Below, in pieces: positions 52,780-61,913 of a stretch of 64,000 bases of DNA. This stretch comes from Motilibacter aurantiacus (GTDB lineage: Bacteria > Actinomycetota > Actinomycetes > Motilibacterales > Motilibacteraceae), in the NCBI RefSeq assembly GCF_011250645.1, contig NZ_JAANNO010000004.1:201588-265587 (forward strand). The letters are read 5' to 3'. Positions within the stretch are counted from its first letter, which is position 1. Each line of letters begins with the position of its first letter. The position numbers and the translations under genes are program-made. The notes under the pieces were generated by a model. The model saw only the letters and a list, made by a program, of their open reading frames with translations, ran no database searches and was not told the DNA's origin.

Positions 52780-52803
52780 CCCGGCACCGGGGACGGTGCC
52801 GGG
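52780..52803. terminator. Hairpin between proline dehydrogenase and the CBM2 gene
   Basis: CCCGGCACC (52780-52788) and GGTGCCGGG (52795-52803) pair perfectly around a 6-base loop, 16 bases past the stop of the minus-strand CBM2 gene. It can end both convergent transcripts. Confidence 0.65.
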
Positions 52804-52819
52804 GCCCACGGAACGTCGA

Positions 52820-53422
52820 TCAGGCGTTGGTGGCCTTCTCCGCCGCCTTCTGCGCGTCCTTGGCCGCCTTGGCCTCGGCCTTCTCCGCCGCCTTCATCGC
52901 CTTGATCGCGACGCGGGCCTCGGCCTTGGCCTGACGCTCGGCCGCGCGCGCCTGCTGCTTCTCGGCCTTGGACCGGGCGCGCTCGTTCGCCGGCGACGGG
53001 TCACCGCAGGCGACGCCGTTCATCTTCACGCCGGCCGGAGCGGTGTGCCCCCCCGCGACGTAGCCCAGCGTCAGCGACTTGCCCGGCTGCACCGTCCGGT
53101 TCCAGGACTGGCCGGTGACGGTGAGCGTGGTGCCCTCCTGGGACCAGGTCACGTCCTCGTCGCGCCCGTTCCACAGGTCGGCGGTGTTCTCGACGTCCCA
53201 CGTCAGCGTCCAGATGACCGGGGCCTTGCCCTGGTTGTAGAACGTGACCGTGCCGCTGTGCGCGTCCGCGTACTGGCCGGTGGCCTTGACCACGACGCCG
53301 CAGGACGTCACCTCGGTCGTCGGCGCCGGCTTCTTGGCGGCCGACGCGGTCGCCGGCGCCCCCACCGCAGCTGCGAGAGCGGTGACCGCGACCGCGGCGC
53401 CCGCCCATCGGCTGATCTGCAT
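52820..53422 (-). CDS. Secreted CBM2-like carbohydrate-binding protein with Lys/Ala/Glu helical tail
   Basis: A 200-aa exported protein. Signal peptide 1-29 (AGAAVAVTALAAAVGAPATASA). Residues 40-140 resemble a family 2 carbohydrate-binding module: TSCGVVVKATGQYADAHSG, VIWTLTWDVENTADLWNG, SWNRTVQPGKSLTLGYVAGG, MNGVACG, with a Cys at each end and exposed Trp. No catalytic domain follows. Residues 150-200 are a highly charged helix with repeated AEKA/KAEAKAAKDAQKAAEK units. Binding to cellulose or chitin is an inference; the tail could bind nucleic acid, wall polymers or form a coiled coil. ATG with GGAGG five bases upstream; TTGACA (53488-53493) is a possible -35. Confidence 0.82.
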   Translation of the reverse strand: MQISRWAGAAVAVTALAAAVGAPATASAAKKPAPTTEVTSCGVVVKATGQYADAHSGTVTFYNQGKAPVIWTLTWDVENTADLWNGRDEDVTWSQEGTTLTVTGQSWNRTVQPGKSLTLGYVAGGHTAPAGVKMNGVACGDPSPANERARSKAEKQQARAAERQAKAEARVAIKAMKAAEKAEAKAAKDAQKAAEKATNA

Positions 53423-53516
53423 GCTTCCTCCGTCCGCGCTCTGCCCCCGTGGCGGAGCGCGCCTCGGACCCTAGTCCGTTCGGATCATGTCAAGTGCGAT
53501 CCTTGCCGCATGTTCG

Positions 53517-53540
53517 CCCAGCCGTGAAGCACCGGCTGGG
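53517..53540 (-). terminator. Hairpin downstream of the GGDEF gene
   Basis: CCCAGCCG (53517-53524) and CGGCTGGG (53533-53540) pair perfectly with an 8-base loop, about 100 bases after the GGDEF stop codon. It may end that transcript before the CBM2 promoter. Confidence 0.4.
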
Positions 53541-53638
53541 ACATCTGCGGACAGAAGGCGCACAGGTGGCGCCGCCCCGGCACCCGCCGGACACGTCCGG
53601 GGGCTGAGGCCGTCATGACGACCCTACGACCCTGATGC

Positions 53639-55246
53639 TCAGGAACGGGCGGCCATGCAGGAGGCGACGACGACGCGGTTGCGGCCGTCGCGCTTGGCCT
53701 CGTAGAGGCCCCGGTCGGCGGCCGCGAGGAGCCGGGTCGCGCCGCTGGCGTGGTCCGGGCTGACGGCCACCCCGGCGCTCACGGTGAGCGCGAGCCGGGC
53801 GCCCTCGACGTCCACGCGGGCACGGGCGCACGCGCTGCGCAGGGACTCGGCCCGCTGAAGGGCCTGCTCGACGCCGACGTCGGGCAGCACGAGCACGAAC
53901 TCCTCTCCCCCCAGCCTCGCCACCGTGTCGCCGGCCCTGGTCTCCCGCCGCAGAGCCTCGGACAGGGTCTGCAGCGCGAGGTCGCCCGCGGCGTGCCCGT
54001 ACGTGTCGTTGACCCGCTTGAAGTGGTCCACGTCGAGCAGGACCACGGCGACCGGCCGTCCGGCCCCGTGGCCCTCGGCCAGCGCGGCGTCGAGGGCGCT
54101 CATCAGGTGGCGCCGGTTGTGCAGCCCGGTGAGGGCGTCGCGTGACGCGTCCTCGGCCAGCTGGTCGCGGAGCTGCTCGATCACCGCGAGCTGCTCGGTG
54201 AGGCGTTGGTTCGCCTGCTCCAGGGCCGCCCGCTGCCTCTGGTTCTCCGAGACGTCGCGCGACACGATCAGGTAGCCGAGCACCTCGTCCCGCCGGTCGT
54301 GCAGGGTCACGGTCCGGTGCTCGATGAACAACCCTGGTCGTGCTTCCACGAGCTGCGCCCTGGGCCCGTCCTGCACCGTGCGCATGAACCCGGGCCCGAT
54401 GAGCACGTCGACGCAGCCGCCGACGACCTGTTCGGGCGCCTGCGGGCGCAGGCGGCGGAGCAGCCGCAGCCCGGCCTGGTTGATGTCGACGACCCGGCCG
54501 GCCCGGTCCACCACGAGGATGGCGTCGTCCATCGTCTCGACCATGAGATCGCGCGCGATCGGGACCAGGCTGAGCAGCCCCTGGCGGAGCACGGCGTTGG
54601 CCGAGACGAGGCCGGTGACCGCGAACAGCAGCGTGGTGTGGTCCACCTGGGTCTCGAACAGCACCGTCGGCACGTTCCCGAGAGCAGGCACGAGCGCGGC
54701 GACGAGCAGGCTGGCCAGCTGCCGGCGGAACGCCGGATGCGCCTTCGGCAGCGCCCGCGCCAGCACCGTCAGCGACCCGAGCAGCAGCAGATAGCTGTAC
54801 GACGCGTGCAGGGCGTACAGCACGCCGAACTGCCGGTGCAGGGTCGGCGGGAGCCCGGAGAGGTAGGCGGCCTCGTAGAACCAGTCGTGCAGCGGGTTCG
54901 TGAGCGCGGCGGCCACCGTCAGCAGGGGCTCGAGGCAGAGCAGCACCAGCAGCCTGCGCGACGGCCGCCACCCGGGGTGGGCGACGGCCCGTGACAGGCA
55001 GAAGAACCCGACGACGACCCCGCCGACGCCGGCGAAGAGCAGGGACTGGGCCACCCACTGGGCAGGGAACGGCGCACCGGTCCGGCACACGGACTCGGCC
55101 GACGCCCACCAGGCGAGGCTGAACATCGTCACGGCCAGCGCGGTCGCAGCGGTCGTCTCACCGCGGTGTCGCCAGGCGAGGACGCCGGTCGACACCGCGA
55201 TGACCCCGGACAGCACGTCGAGGAAGAACCAGGGCTGGTCCAGCAC
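53639..55246 (-). CDS. Diguanylate cyclase with 7TM sensor and PAS domain
   Basis: A 535-aa membrane protein. The first 220 residues have about seven helices of the histidine-kinase 7TM N-terminal type (FFLDVLSGVIAVSTGVLAW; VAQSLLFAGVGGVVVGFFCL and others). A PAS domain follows (about 235-340: DLMVETMDDAILVVDRAGRVVDINQAG), a coiled coil (QANQRLTEQLAVIEQLRDQL), then GGDEF (RDALTGLHNRRHLMSALD, DVDHFKRVNDTYGH, VARLGGEEFVLVLPDV). The active-site GGEEF is intact, so it should make cyclic di-GMP. No EAL domain and no RxxD inhibitory site seen. GTG start at 55246. Confidence 0.92.
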   Translation of the reverse strand: MLDQPWFFLDVLSGVIAVSTGVLAWRHRGETTAATALAVTMFSLAWWASAESVCRTGAPFPAQWVAQSLLFAGVGGVVVGFFCLSRAVAHPGWRPSRRLLVLLCLEPLLTVAAALTNPLHDWFYEAAYLSGLPPTLHRQFGVLYALHASYSYLLLLGSLTVLARALPKAHPAFRRQLASLLVAALVPALGNVPTVLFETQVDHTTLLFAVTGLVSANAVLRQGLLSLVPIARDLMVETMDDAILVVDRAGRVVDINQAGLRLLRRLRPQAPEQVVGGCVDVLIGPGFMRTVQDGPRAQLVEARPGLFIEHRTVTLHDRRDEVLGYLIVSRDVSENQRQRAALEQANQRLTEQLAVIEQLRDQLAEDASRDALTGLHNRRHLMSALDAALAEGHGAGRPVAVVLLDVDHFKRVNDTYGHAAGDLALQTLSEALRRETRAGDTVARLGGEEFVLVLPDVGVEQALQRAESLRSACARARVDVEGARLALTVSAGVAVSPDHASGATRLLAAADRGLYEAKRDGRNRVVVASCMAARS

Positions 55247-55487
55247 GCCGATCCCCCCGTCGTCGGAACGCCCTCCTCATCGGCCGCGGCCGACGGCATC
55301 TGAGAAGTGCGGCGCGGCCACTGCGTCCGCACCAGGACGCGGCTCCTGTCGGTTCGGAAGCACCAGTGCAGGTCGGTCGCCGCTGACGACGCGGGACGCG
55401 CGGCGGACGACGACGCTCGAAGGCAGGCGGCCCCGCGCGGGCTCCCACTTCGTGTCCGGCTTCTTCTCGCTCGTTCGGAGACCAACG

Positions 55488-57698
55488 ATGGCGACAACTC
55501 TGTATCGACTGGGCCGGTGGGCCTTTCGCCGGCGGCGGCTCGTCGCCGGCCTCTGGCTCACGGCCGTGGCGCTGGCCGTCGCGGCGGCGGCGGTGGCGCC
55601 GTCCGGGCAGGAGGAGGACCTGGCCATGCCCGGGACCGAGTCGCAGCAGGCGTTCGACCTGCTCGACGAGCGGTTCCCCGACGCGGACTCGCAGGGCGCC
55701 GACGCCCGCCTCGTGTTCCAGGCCCCGAACGGCCAGCGGGTGACGGACGAGGCGCACCGGGAGTCGGTCGAGGAGGCCCTCCGCTCCCTGGCCGGCGGTG
55801 AGCAGGTCGCGGCGGTCTCCGACCCGTACGCCGACGGCACCGTCAGCGAGGACCGGACGACCGCGTACGCCACCGTCACGTACGCCGTGAGCGCCCTGGA
55901 CCTGACCGGCGCGGCGAGGCGGGCCCTCGAGGACGCGGCGGGCTACGCGCGCGACGGCGGGCTCACCGTCGAGATCGGTGGCTCCGCGCTGGAGGCGGAG
56001 GTGTCGCCGGGCGGGACGACCGAGCTCGTCGGCGTGGCTGTCGCGGCAGTGGTGCTCGTCATCACCCTCGGCTCGCTGGTCGCAGCCGGCCTGTCGCTGC
56101 TGACCGCCTTCTGCGGGGTGGCCATCGCCTTCGGCCTGGTGTCCGCGCTGGCCGTGCCCCTGGGCCTCACGTCGACGGTGGCGATCCTCGCGCTGATGCT
56201 CGGGCTGGCCGTCGGGATCGACTATGCGCTCTTCATCACCTCCCGCTACCGGGACGAGCGCGCCCAGGGCCGCAGCCCGGAGGACGCCGCAGGCCGCGCG
56301 GTGGGGACGGCGGGGTCCGCCGTCGTCTTCGCAGGAGCCACCGTCGTCATCGCGCTCGCCGGCCTCGCGGTCGTGGGCATCCCCGAGCTGACCCGGATGG
56401 GCCTGGGAGGCGCCGGGGCGGTCGGCCTCGCGGTGCTGGTCGCGCTGACGCTGGTGCCTGCGCTGCTCGGCTCCTTCGGTCGACGGGTCCTGTCCCGCTC
56501 GGCCCGCCGGGCCGCCCCGGTCGGCGGGGCGGGCGCACCGCAGCGGCACGGGCTCGGCGCCCGCTGGGCGCGGCTCGTCCTGCGCCGCCCGCGCGCCGTG
56601 CTGCTGGTCGCCGGGCTCGGCCTGGCAGCGGTCGCCGCGCCCGCGCTGGGCCTGGAGCTGGGGCTGCCCGGGGACGAGTCCAAGCCGGTGGAGACCACGC
56701 AGCGACGGGCCTACGACCTGCTCTCCGCGGGCTTCGGGCCGGGCTCCAACGGGCCGCTCACCGTGGTCGTGGACGCGTCGCGCTCGGCGGACGCGACGGG
56801 GGCCTCCGACCGCGTCGTGCAGGCCCTCGAGGAGGTGGAGGGGGTCGTCTCGGTCGACGGCCCGGTCCTCGACGCGGCCGGCGACACCGCCGTGCTGACC
56901 GTCGTGCCGGCGACGGCTCCGAGCAGCACCCGGACCAAGGAGCTGGTGCAGGAGATCCGCGACGTCATGCCCGACGTCGAGTCGGCCACCGCCACGGACG
57001 TGTACGTCACCGGCAGGACGGCGCTGAACATCGACATCTCCCAGGCGATGTCGGACGCCCTGCTCCCGTACCTCGGCGTCGTCATCGGGCTGGCGGTGCT
57101 CCTGCTCATGGGAGTCTTCCGGTCCGTCCTCGTCCCGCTGAAGGCGGCACTCGGCTTCCTGCTCTCGGTCGGCGCGGCGTTCGGGGTCCTGGTCGCGGTC
57201 TTCCAGTGGGGCTGGGGCGCCGAGCTCATCGGCATCGAGCAGACCGGCCCGGTCATGTCGTTGATGCCGATCCTCGTCATCGGGATCGTCTTCGGTCTGG
57301 CGATGGACTACGAGGTGTTCCTCTTCACCCGCGTGCGGGAGGCGTACGTCCACGGCGCGACACCGGAGGAGGCGATCGTCGCCGGCTTCCGGCACAGCGG
57401 ACGCGTGGTGGCGGCGGCCGCGGTCATCATGGTCAGCGTCTTCGCCGGGTTCATCGGCGTCCACAGCCCGACCATCCAGACGATGGGCGTGGGCCTGGCC
57501 TCCGCGGTGGCCTTCGACGCCTTCGTGGTGCGCATGGCGATCGCGCCCGCGGTGCTGGCGCTGCTCGGCCACCGGGCCTGGTGGCTGCCTCGTATCCTCC
57601 AGCGTGTGCTGCCGAACGTGGACATCGAGGGCGACGCGCTGGGCCGCCTCCCGCTCCCTGTGACCGAGCCAGCGGCTCCGCGGGCTCCCGTCGGCTGA
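55488..57698 (+). CDS. MMPL-family RND transporter
   Basis: A 736-aa membrane protein with two RND halves. Each half has one helix, an outside domain (about 40-165 and 385-510) and five more helices: LVGVAVAAVVLVITLGSLVAAGLSL, LAVGIDYALFITSRYRDER and AVVFAGATVVIALAGLAVVG in half one, VFGLAMDYEVFLFTRVREAYV and AAAVIMVSVFAGFIGV in half two. The two GxDY/MDYE motifs carry the proton-relay Asp. Actinobacterial members export lipids or toxic compounds. ATG with GGAG eight bases upstream. The 241 bases before it show no clear site. It is followed at 10 bases by a two-component system. Confidence 0.92.
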   Translation: MATTLYRLGRWAFRRRRLVAGLWLTAVALAVAAAAVAPSGQEEDLAMPGTESQQAFDLLDERFPDADSQGADARLVFQAPNGQRVTDEAHRESVEEALRSLAGGEQVAAVSDPYADGTVSEDRTTAYATVTYAVSALDLTGAARRALEDAAGYARDGGLTVEIGGSALEAEVSPGGTTELVGVAVAAVVLVITLGSLVAAGLSLLTAFCGVAIAFGLVSALAVPLGLTSTVAILALMLGLAVGIDYALFITSRYRDERAQGRSPEDAAGRAVGTAGSAVVFAGATVVIALAGLAVVGIPELTRMGLGGAGAVGLAVLVALTLVPALLGSFGRRVLSRSARRAAPVGGAGAPQRHGLGARWARLVLRRPRAVLLVAGLGLAAVAAPALGLELGLPGDESKPVETTQRRAYDLLSAGFGPGSNGPLTVVVDASRSADATGASDRVVQALEEVEGVVSVDGPVLDAAGDTAVLTVVPATAPSSTRTKELVQEIRDVMPDVESATATDVYVTGRTALNIDISQAMSDALLPYLGVVIGLAVLLLMGVFRSVLVPLKAALGFLLSVGAAFGVLVAVFQWGWGAELIGIEQTGPVMSLMPILVIGIVFGLAMDYEVFLFTRVREAYVHGATPEEAIVAGFRHSGRVVAAAAVIMVSVFAGFIGVHSPTIQTMGVGLASAVAFDAFVVRMAIAPAVLALLGHRAWWLPRILQRVLPNVDIEGDALGRLPLPVTEPAAPRAPVG

Positions 57699-57708
57699 CG
57701 CCGCGGAC

Positions 57709-58923
57709 ATGTCGAGCGCCGCCGGCCTCCTCCCGCGACCAGGTGCCTCCCGGTGGCGGGAGGGCGCGGTCGTCGCCACGGCCTTCGCCCTCTGCCTGCT
57801 GGGCGGCGTCCTGCGGGTGGACGACACGGTGTCGGCACCGCCGGCCGCGGCCTACGTGGTCGCCGCAGTCTCCGCCGGGGCGCTGCCGTTGCGCCACCGG
57901 TCCCCCATCGCCGCGGTGGCCGTCACGACCGGTTGCGGGATGGCCGTCGTCCCGGCCGGCCTGCTGCTCACCCCGCTTCTCGTGGCCCCGGCCGTCGTCG
58001 CCGGGTACGCGCTGGCCGTCCAGCTCGACCGGCGCCGGGCGGCCGCCGCCCTGCTCGCGTCGGCGGCCCTCCTCGTGGCCGCCACCGTCCTGGCCGGGGA
58101 CCTGTCCGGCCAGGACGCGAGCCGGCTGACCATCGTGGCCGCCTTCCCACTGGTGGCGGGGGTGCTCGGGCACGCGACGCAGAACCGGCGGGCCTACCTG
58201 GCCGCCGTGGAGGAGCGGGCGCGCCGGGCCGAGCAGGACCGCGACACCGAGGCCCGCCGGCGGGTGGCCGAGGAGCGCGTGCGCATCGCCCGCGAGCTGC
58301 ACGACGTGGTGGCGCACCAGATCACGCTGGCCAACGCGCAGGCCATGGTGGCCGCCCGCGTCTTCGACAGCCGCCCGGAGCAGAGCCGCCGGGCCCTGGA
58401 CGACCTGGTCGGGACGACGGCCCGCGCGCTGGACGACCTGCGCGCCACGGTCGGGCTGCTGCGCGAGGCCGACGACACGTCGGCGCCCGCCGAGCCGGCC
58501 CCGGGGCTGTGCCGGCTGCCCGCGCTGGTGGAGTCCTTCGGCCGGGCCGGGCTGGAGGTGTCGGTGCACCACGACGGCACGGAACGGCCGCTCCCGCCCG
58601 GCACGGACCTCACGGCGTACCGCATCGTCCAGGAGGCCCTGACCAACGTGGCCAGGCACGCCGGGACCGGGAGCGCCCGGGTCCGCCTGACGTGGAGCCG
58701 AGACCGCGTGACCATCGCGGTCGCGGACGACGGCAGCGGCTCGCGGGCGCGCGCCACGACCGGTGCGGCCCATCAGGCCGAGCGCCCGGGCGGCTACGGG
58801 CTGATCGGGATGCGTGAGCGGGCAACGGCGGTCGGGGGCCGCCTGTCCGCCGGCCGGCGCCCGGAGGGCGGCTTCCTCGTCTCGACCGACCTGCCCCTGC
58901 CGCCCGACGGGAAGGCCTCATGA
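57709..58923 (+). CDS. Two-component histidine kinase (NarL/DesK-type, HisKA_3)
   Basis: A 404-aa kinase. About four to five membrane helices in residues 15-155 (GAVVATAFALCLLGGVL; AAYVVAAVSAGALPL; LLLTPLLVAPAVVAGYALAV; AAALLASAALLVAATVLAG), a linker coiled coil, the HisKA_3 domain with phospho-acceptor H198 in RELHDVVAHQITL, and an ATPase with TNVARHAGTGSARV and GGYGLIGMRERATAVGG. There is no outside sensor domain, so it probably senses within the membrane. ATG start; the stop overlaps the response regulator start by four bases (ATGA). Confidence 0.94.
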   Translation: MSSAAGLLPRPGASRWREGAVVATAFALCLLGGVLRVDDTVSAPPAAAYVVAAVSAGALPLRHRSPIAAVAVTTGCGMAVVPAGLLLTPLLVAPAVVAGYALAVQLDRRRAAAALLASAALLVAATVLAGDLSGQDASRLTIVAAFPLVAGVLGHATQNRRAYLAAVEERARRAEQDRDTEARRRVAEERVRIARELHDVVAHQITLANAQAMVAARVFDSRPEQSRRALDDLVGTTARALDDLRATVGLLREADDTSAPAEPAPGLCRLPALVESFGRAGLEVSVHHDGTERPLPPGTDLTAYRIVQEALTNVARHAGTGSARVRLTWSRDRVTIAVADDGSGSRARATTGAAHQAERPGGYGLIGMRERATAVGGRLSAGRRPEGGFLVSTDLPLPPDGKAS

Positions 58924-59597
58924 CGCTACGGGTGCTGCTCGCCGACGACCAGGCCCTGCTGCGCGGGGCCTTCCGGACGCTGCTGGAGACCTGCGACGAC
59001 ATCACCGTCGTCGGGGAGGCCGCCGACGGCCGCGAGGCGGCCCGCATGACCCGGGCGTTGCGCCCCGACGTGGTCGTCATGGACATCCGGATGCCGGAGG
59101 TCGACGGGCTCGCCGCCGCGGCCGAGATCTGCGGCGACCCCGAGCTGGCGGCGACCCGGATCCTCGTGCTGACGACGTACGAGACGGACGAGCACGTGGC
59201 GCAGGCGCTGCGCGCGGGGGCCAGCGGCTTCGTCGGCAAGGGCATCGGCGCCGACGACCTGCTCGACGCCGTCCGCACGGTGGCGGGCGGCGACACCCTG
59301 CTCTCCCCCGCCGCCACGCGCGCCCTGGTCGCCCGCTTCCTGGCCATGCCCGAGGGCGGGGCGTTGCCCGACAAGGGCCGGCTCGACGTGCTGACCCCGC
59401 GCGAGCGGGAGATGGTGGCCCTCGTCGCGACGGGCCTGTCCAACCAGGAGATCGCCGAGCGGATGGCCCTGAGCCCGTTCACCGTCCGCGCTCACGTCCA
59501 GCGTGCGATGACCAAGCTGCAGGCCCGCGACCGGGCACAGCTGGTGGTCATCGCCTACCGCACCGGGCTGGTCCGGGCGGAACCCGGCGGGGGCTGA
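58920..59597 (+). CDS. LuxR/NarL-family response regulator
   Basis: A 225-aa regulator. The receiver domain has LLADDQALLRGAF, D55 in VVVMDIRMPEVDG, LVLTTYETDEHV and GFVGKGIGADDL (conserved Lys). The C-terminal HTH reads LTPREREMVALVATGLSNQEIAERMALSPFTVRAHVQRAMTKLQARDRAQLVV. Translationally coupled to the kinase. Together with the MMPL gene it forms an envelope-stress or efflux module in which the regulator probably drives its own operon. Confidence 0.95.
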   Translation: MTLRVLLADDQALLRGAFRTLLETCDDITVVGEAADGREAARMTRALRPDVVVMDIRMPEVDGLAAAAEICGDPELAATRILVLTTYETDEHVAQALRAGASGFVGKGIGADDLLDAVRTVAGGDTLLSPAATRALVARFLAMPEGGALPDKGRLDVLTPREREMVALVATGLSNQEIAERMALSPFTVRAHVQRAMTKLQARDRAQLVVIAYRTGLVRAEPGGG

Positions 59598-59652
59598 CGG
59601 CACGTGGCCGGTGGGGCCGCCTGCAGGGACGGGACGCCGCGCCGGGCGGCGC

Positions 59653-60498
59653 TCAAGTCGTCCGGGTCGTCGGCGCGTCCGGAGCGCTGACGTCGTAGGT
59701 CTTCGCGTCCTTCACCGCGGTCATCAGGGCCACCAGCACCTGCGCCTTGCGCTGCGGCCGCTCGACGTCGCCCCAGACGACCGAGTGCCCGCTGCGCAGC
59801 TGCAGCGTCACGCTGTCCGGGGTGCGCGCCTCGACCCGTACGACACGCTTCTGCAGCCCCGACGGGAGCCCGCCGACGACCGCCGCAGCGGCCGTGCGCG
59901 CGTCCCCCTCGACGGCGGCGAGGACCGGGAGCGCGGTCTTCCCCCTGGCGGCCGTTGCGGGCGCCGGGGCGAACGCGACGCCTTCGGCGTCCACGTAGGT
60001 GAGCCCGCTGTCGCGCACGGACGCCACCGCGACCGCCGTCCGCTCGACGATGGACACGACGAGCGTGCGCGGGAAGCGACGCTCCACGGTCACGTCCCGG
60101 ACGGCGGGGATCGCGCCCACCCGCGCCTGCACGGCCGCCGGGTCCACCCGGGCCAGCGGGAAGCCGGAGGGCACGTCCACGGCTGCGCGGACCTCGGCGG
60201 CGGAGACGTGCCCGGCACCGACGACGTCGACCGTCCGCACGCCCAGCACCGAGGTGCCGAGCGCCACCCAGGCGACCACGCCCAGCGCCGCGGCCAGGCC
60301 CGCGACGACCGCGAGCGAGCGCCGGGACAGCCGGGCACGCAGCCGCCGACGCTCGGCAGGCCTGCCACCGGCGGAAGCCTCTCCCGCGTGAGGCACCGGT
60401 CGCTGCCGTGGCATCCCCGACCGGCCGGACGCACGCCCGGGCGCCCCGGGACGGGTGCCCGCACGCCCGGCGCGGGCCGGCGGCCGGGACGGCCTCAC
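59653..60498 (-). CDS. ftsQ: Cell division protein FtsQ
   Basis: A 281-aa divisome protein. The first 70 residues are Arg/Pro-rich and cytosolic, one helix follows (LAVVAGLAAALGVVAWVAL), then POTRA (VLGVRTVDVVGAGHVSAAEVRAAV), beta domain (VRDVTVERRFPRTLVVSIVERTAVAV) and a C-terminal part VWGDVERPQRKAQVLVALM. GTG start at 60498 overlaps the murC stop by four bases. In most actinobacteria ftsZ follows; here a two-component operon converges 55 bases away and ftsZ is 17 kb distant. A small hairpin in that 55-base gap (CGCCG/CGGCG) is not convincing. Confidence 0.93.
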   Translation of the reverse strand: MRPSRPPARAGRAGTRPGAPGRASGRSGMPRQRPVPHAGEASAGGRPAERRRLRARLSRRSLAVVAGLAAALGVVAWVALGTSVLGVRTVDVVGAGHVSAAEVRAAVDVPSGFPLARVDPAAVQARVGAIPAVRDVTVERRFPRTLVVSIVERTAVAVASVRDSGLTYVDAEGVAFAPAPATAARGKTALPVLAAVEGDARTAAAAVVGGLPSGLQKRVVRVEARTPDSVTLQLRSGHSVVWGDVERPQRKAQVLVALMTAVKDAKTYDVSAPDAPTTRTT

Positions 60499-61913
60499 CG
60501 CCGCGTGCCCAGCAGCTCGAGGACCTCCGGCCCGACCATCGTCACGTCGCCGGCCCCGAGGGTGAGGACCACGTCCCCGCTGCGTGCCCGCTCGGCCAGC
60601 CGCCCGGCGACCGCTGACCACGAGGGCTCGAAGCACACCTGCTCGGGCGGCAGCTGCACGGCGGCGGCCACCGACGCGCCGGTCGCACCGGGCAGGGGGT
60701 CCTCCCCCGCCGGGTAGACCTCCATCACGACTACCTCGTCGGCCAGGGCCAGCGCGGCGCCGAACTGGTCGCGGAAGGCCGCTGTGCGCGAGTAGCGGTG
60801 CGGCTGGAACGCGACGACCAGCCGGCCCCCCAGCGCCACCCCGCGCGCCGCCCGCAGCGTCGCCTCGACCTCGGTCGGGTGGTGCGCGTAGTCGTCGTAG
60901 ACCCGGATCCCGGCCACCGTGCCCTTGGCCTCGAACCGGCGGCGGGTGCCGGTGAAGGCGGCCAGCCCCTCGCGCACCTCGGCGGCCGGGAAGCCGAGCC
61001 CCAGCGCGGTCGCGAGCGCCGCGGCGGAGTTCAGGGCGTTGTGCCGCCCCGGGACCCGCAGCTTGACCTCGCCGAGCCGCCGCCCGTGGTAGACCGCGGA
61101 CCAGCGCGAGCCCGGCCCCGCGAGCCGGAGCTCCTCCACCCGGAGGCCCGCGTCCTCGGCCTCGCCGTACGACTGAACCCGGATGCCGGCATCCCGGGCC
61201 TGCTGTCCGAGCAGCCGCGCGCCGGGGTCGTCGGCGCAGACGACGAGCAGCCCCCCCGGCAGCACCCGGTGCGCGAACGCCTCGAAGGCCGCCGTGACCG
61301 CCTCGCCGGTGCCGTAGTGGTCCAGATGGTCCGGCTCGACGTTGGTGACGATCGCCGCCTCGGGCGAGTAGAGCAGGAACGACCCGTCGCTCTCGTCGGC
61401 CTCGGCGACGAACAGGTCCCCGGAGCCGTTGTGCGCGTTCGCGCCGGACTCGTTGAGGCTGCCTCCGATGGCGAACGACGGGTCCGCCCCGCAGTGCTGC
61501 AACGCCACCGTCAACATCGAGGTGGTCGTGGTCTTGCCGTGCGTCCCGGCGACGGCGACGGCACGACGCCCGGCCATGACGGCCACCAGCGCGGCGGCCC
61601 GCGGCAGGACGAGCAGCTCCCGGGCGCGGGCCTCCACGAGCTCGGGGTTGTCCGGGCGGATGGCGCTGGAGACGACCACCGTGTCGACACCGGCGACGTT
61701 GGAGGCGGCGTGCCCGATGTGCACCACGGCCCCGAGCGCGCGCAGGGCGGTGACCGTACGCGACTCCCGGGCGTCGCTGCCGGAGACGGCGATGCCGCGG
61801 GCGAGCAGGATGCGCGCGATGCCGGACATGCCGGCGCCGCCGATGCCGACGAAGTGCACGCGGCCCAGCGCGTCTGCCGGCGGCACCGGGTCCGGAGCCG
61901 GCACGGCGGTCAC
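60495..61913 (-). CDS. murC: UDP-N-acetylmuramate--L-alanine ligase
   Basis: A 472-aa ATP-dependent ligase that adds L-Ala to UDP-MurNAc. [19 protein letters not shown] (UDP site), [16 protein letters not shown] (P-loop), [51 protein letters not shown] and [10 protein letters not shown] are all present. GTG start overlaps the murG stop by four bases. No murB or ddl separates it from ftsQ. Confidence 0.97.
   Translation of the reverse strand: MTAVPAPDPVPPADALGRVHFVGIGGAGMSGIARILLARGIAVSGSDARESRTVTALRALGAVVHIGHAASNVAGVDTVVVSSAIRPDNPELVEARARELLVLPRAAALVAVMAGRRAVAVAGTHGKTTTTSMLTVALQHCGADPSFAIGGSLNESGANAHNGSGDLFVAEADESDGSFLLYSPEAAIVTNVEPDHLDHYGTGEAVTAAFEAFAHRVLPGGLLVVCADDPGARLLGQQARDAGIRVQSYGEAEDAGLRVEELRLAGPGSRWSAVYHGRRLGEVKLRVPGRHNALNSAAALATALGLGFPAAEVREGLAAFTGTRRRFEAKGTVAGIRVYDDYAHHPTEVEATLRAARGVALGGRLVVAFQPHRYSRTAAFRDQFGAALALADEVVVMEVYPAGEDPLPGATGASVAAAVQLPPEQVCFEPSWSAVAGRLAERARSGDVVLTLGAGDVTMVGPEVLELLGTRR

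Noticed and set aside
42220..59652. Integrated mobile element between ftsZ and ftsQ
   Set aside because: No integrase, transposase, tRNA, direct repeats or shift in base composition was found; the block looks like ordinary chromosomal genes.
59598..59652. Terminator between the response regulator and ftsQ
   Set aside because: Only a 5-bp GC stem is present in this 55-base convergent gap, too weak to call.
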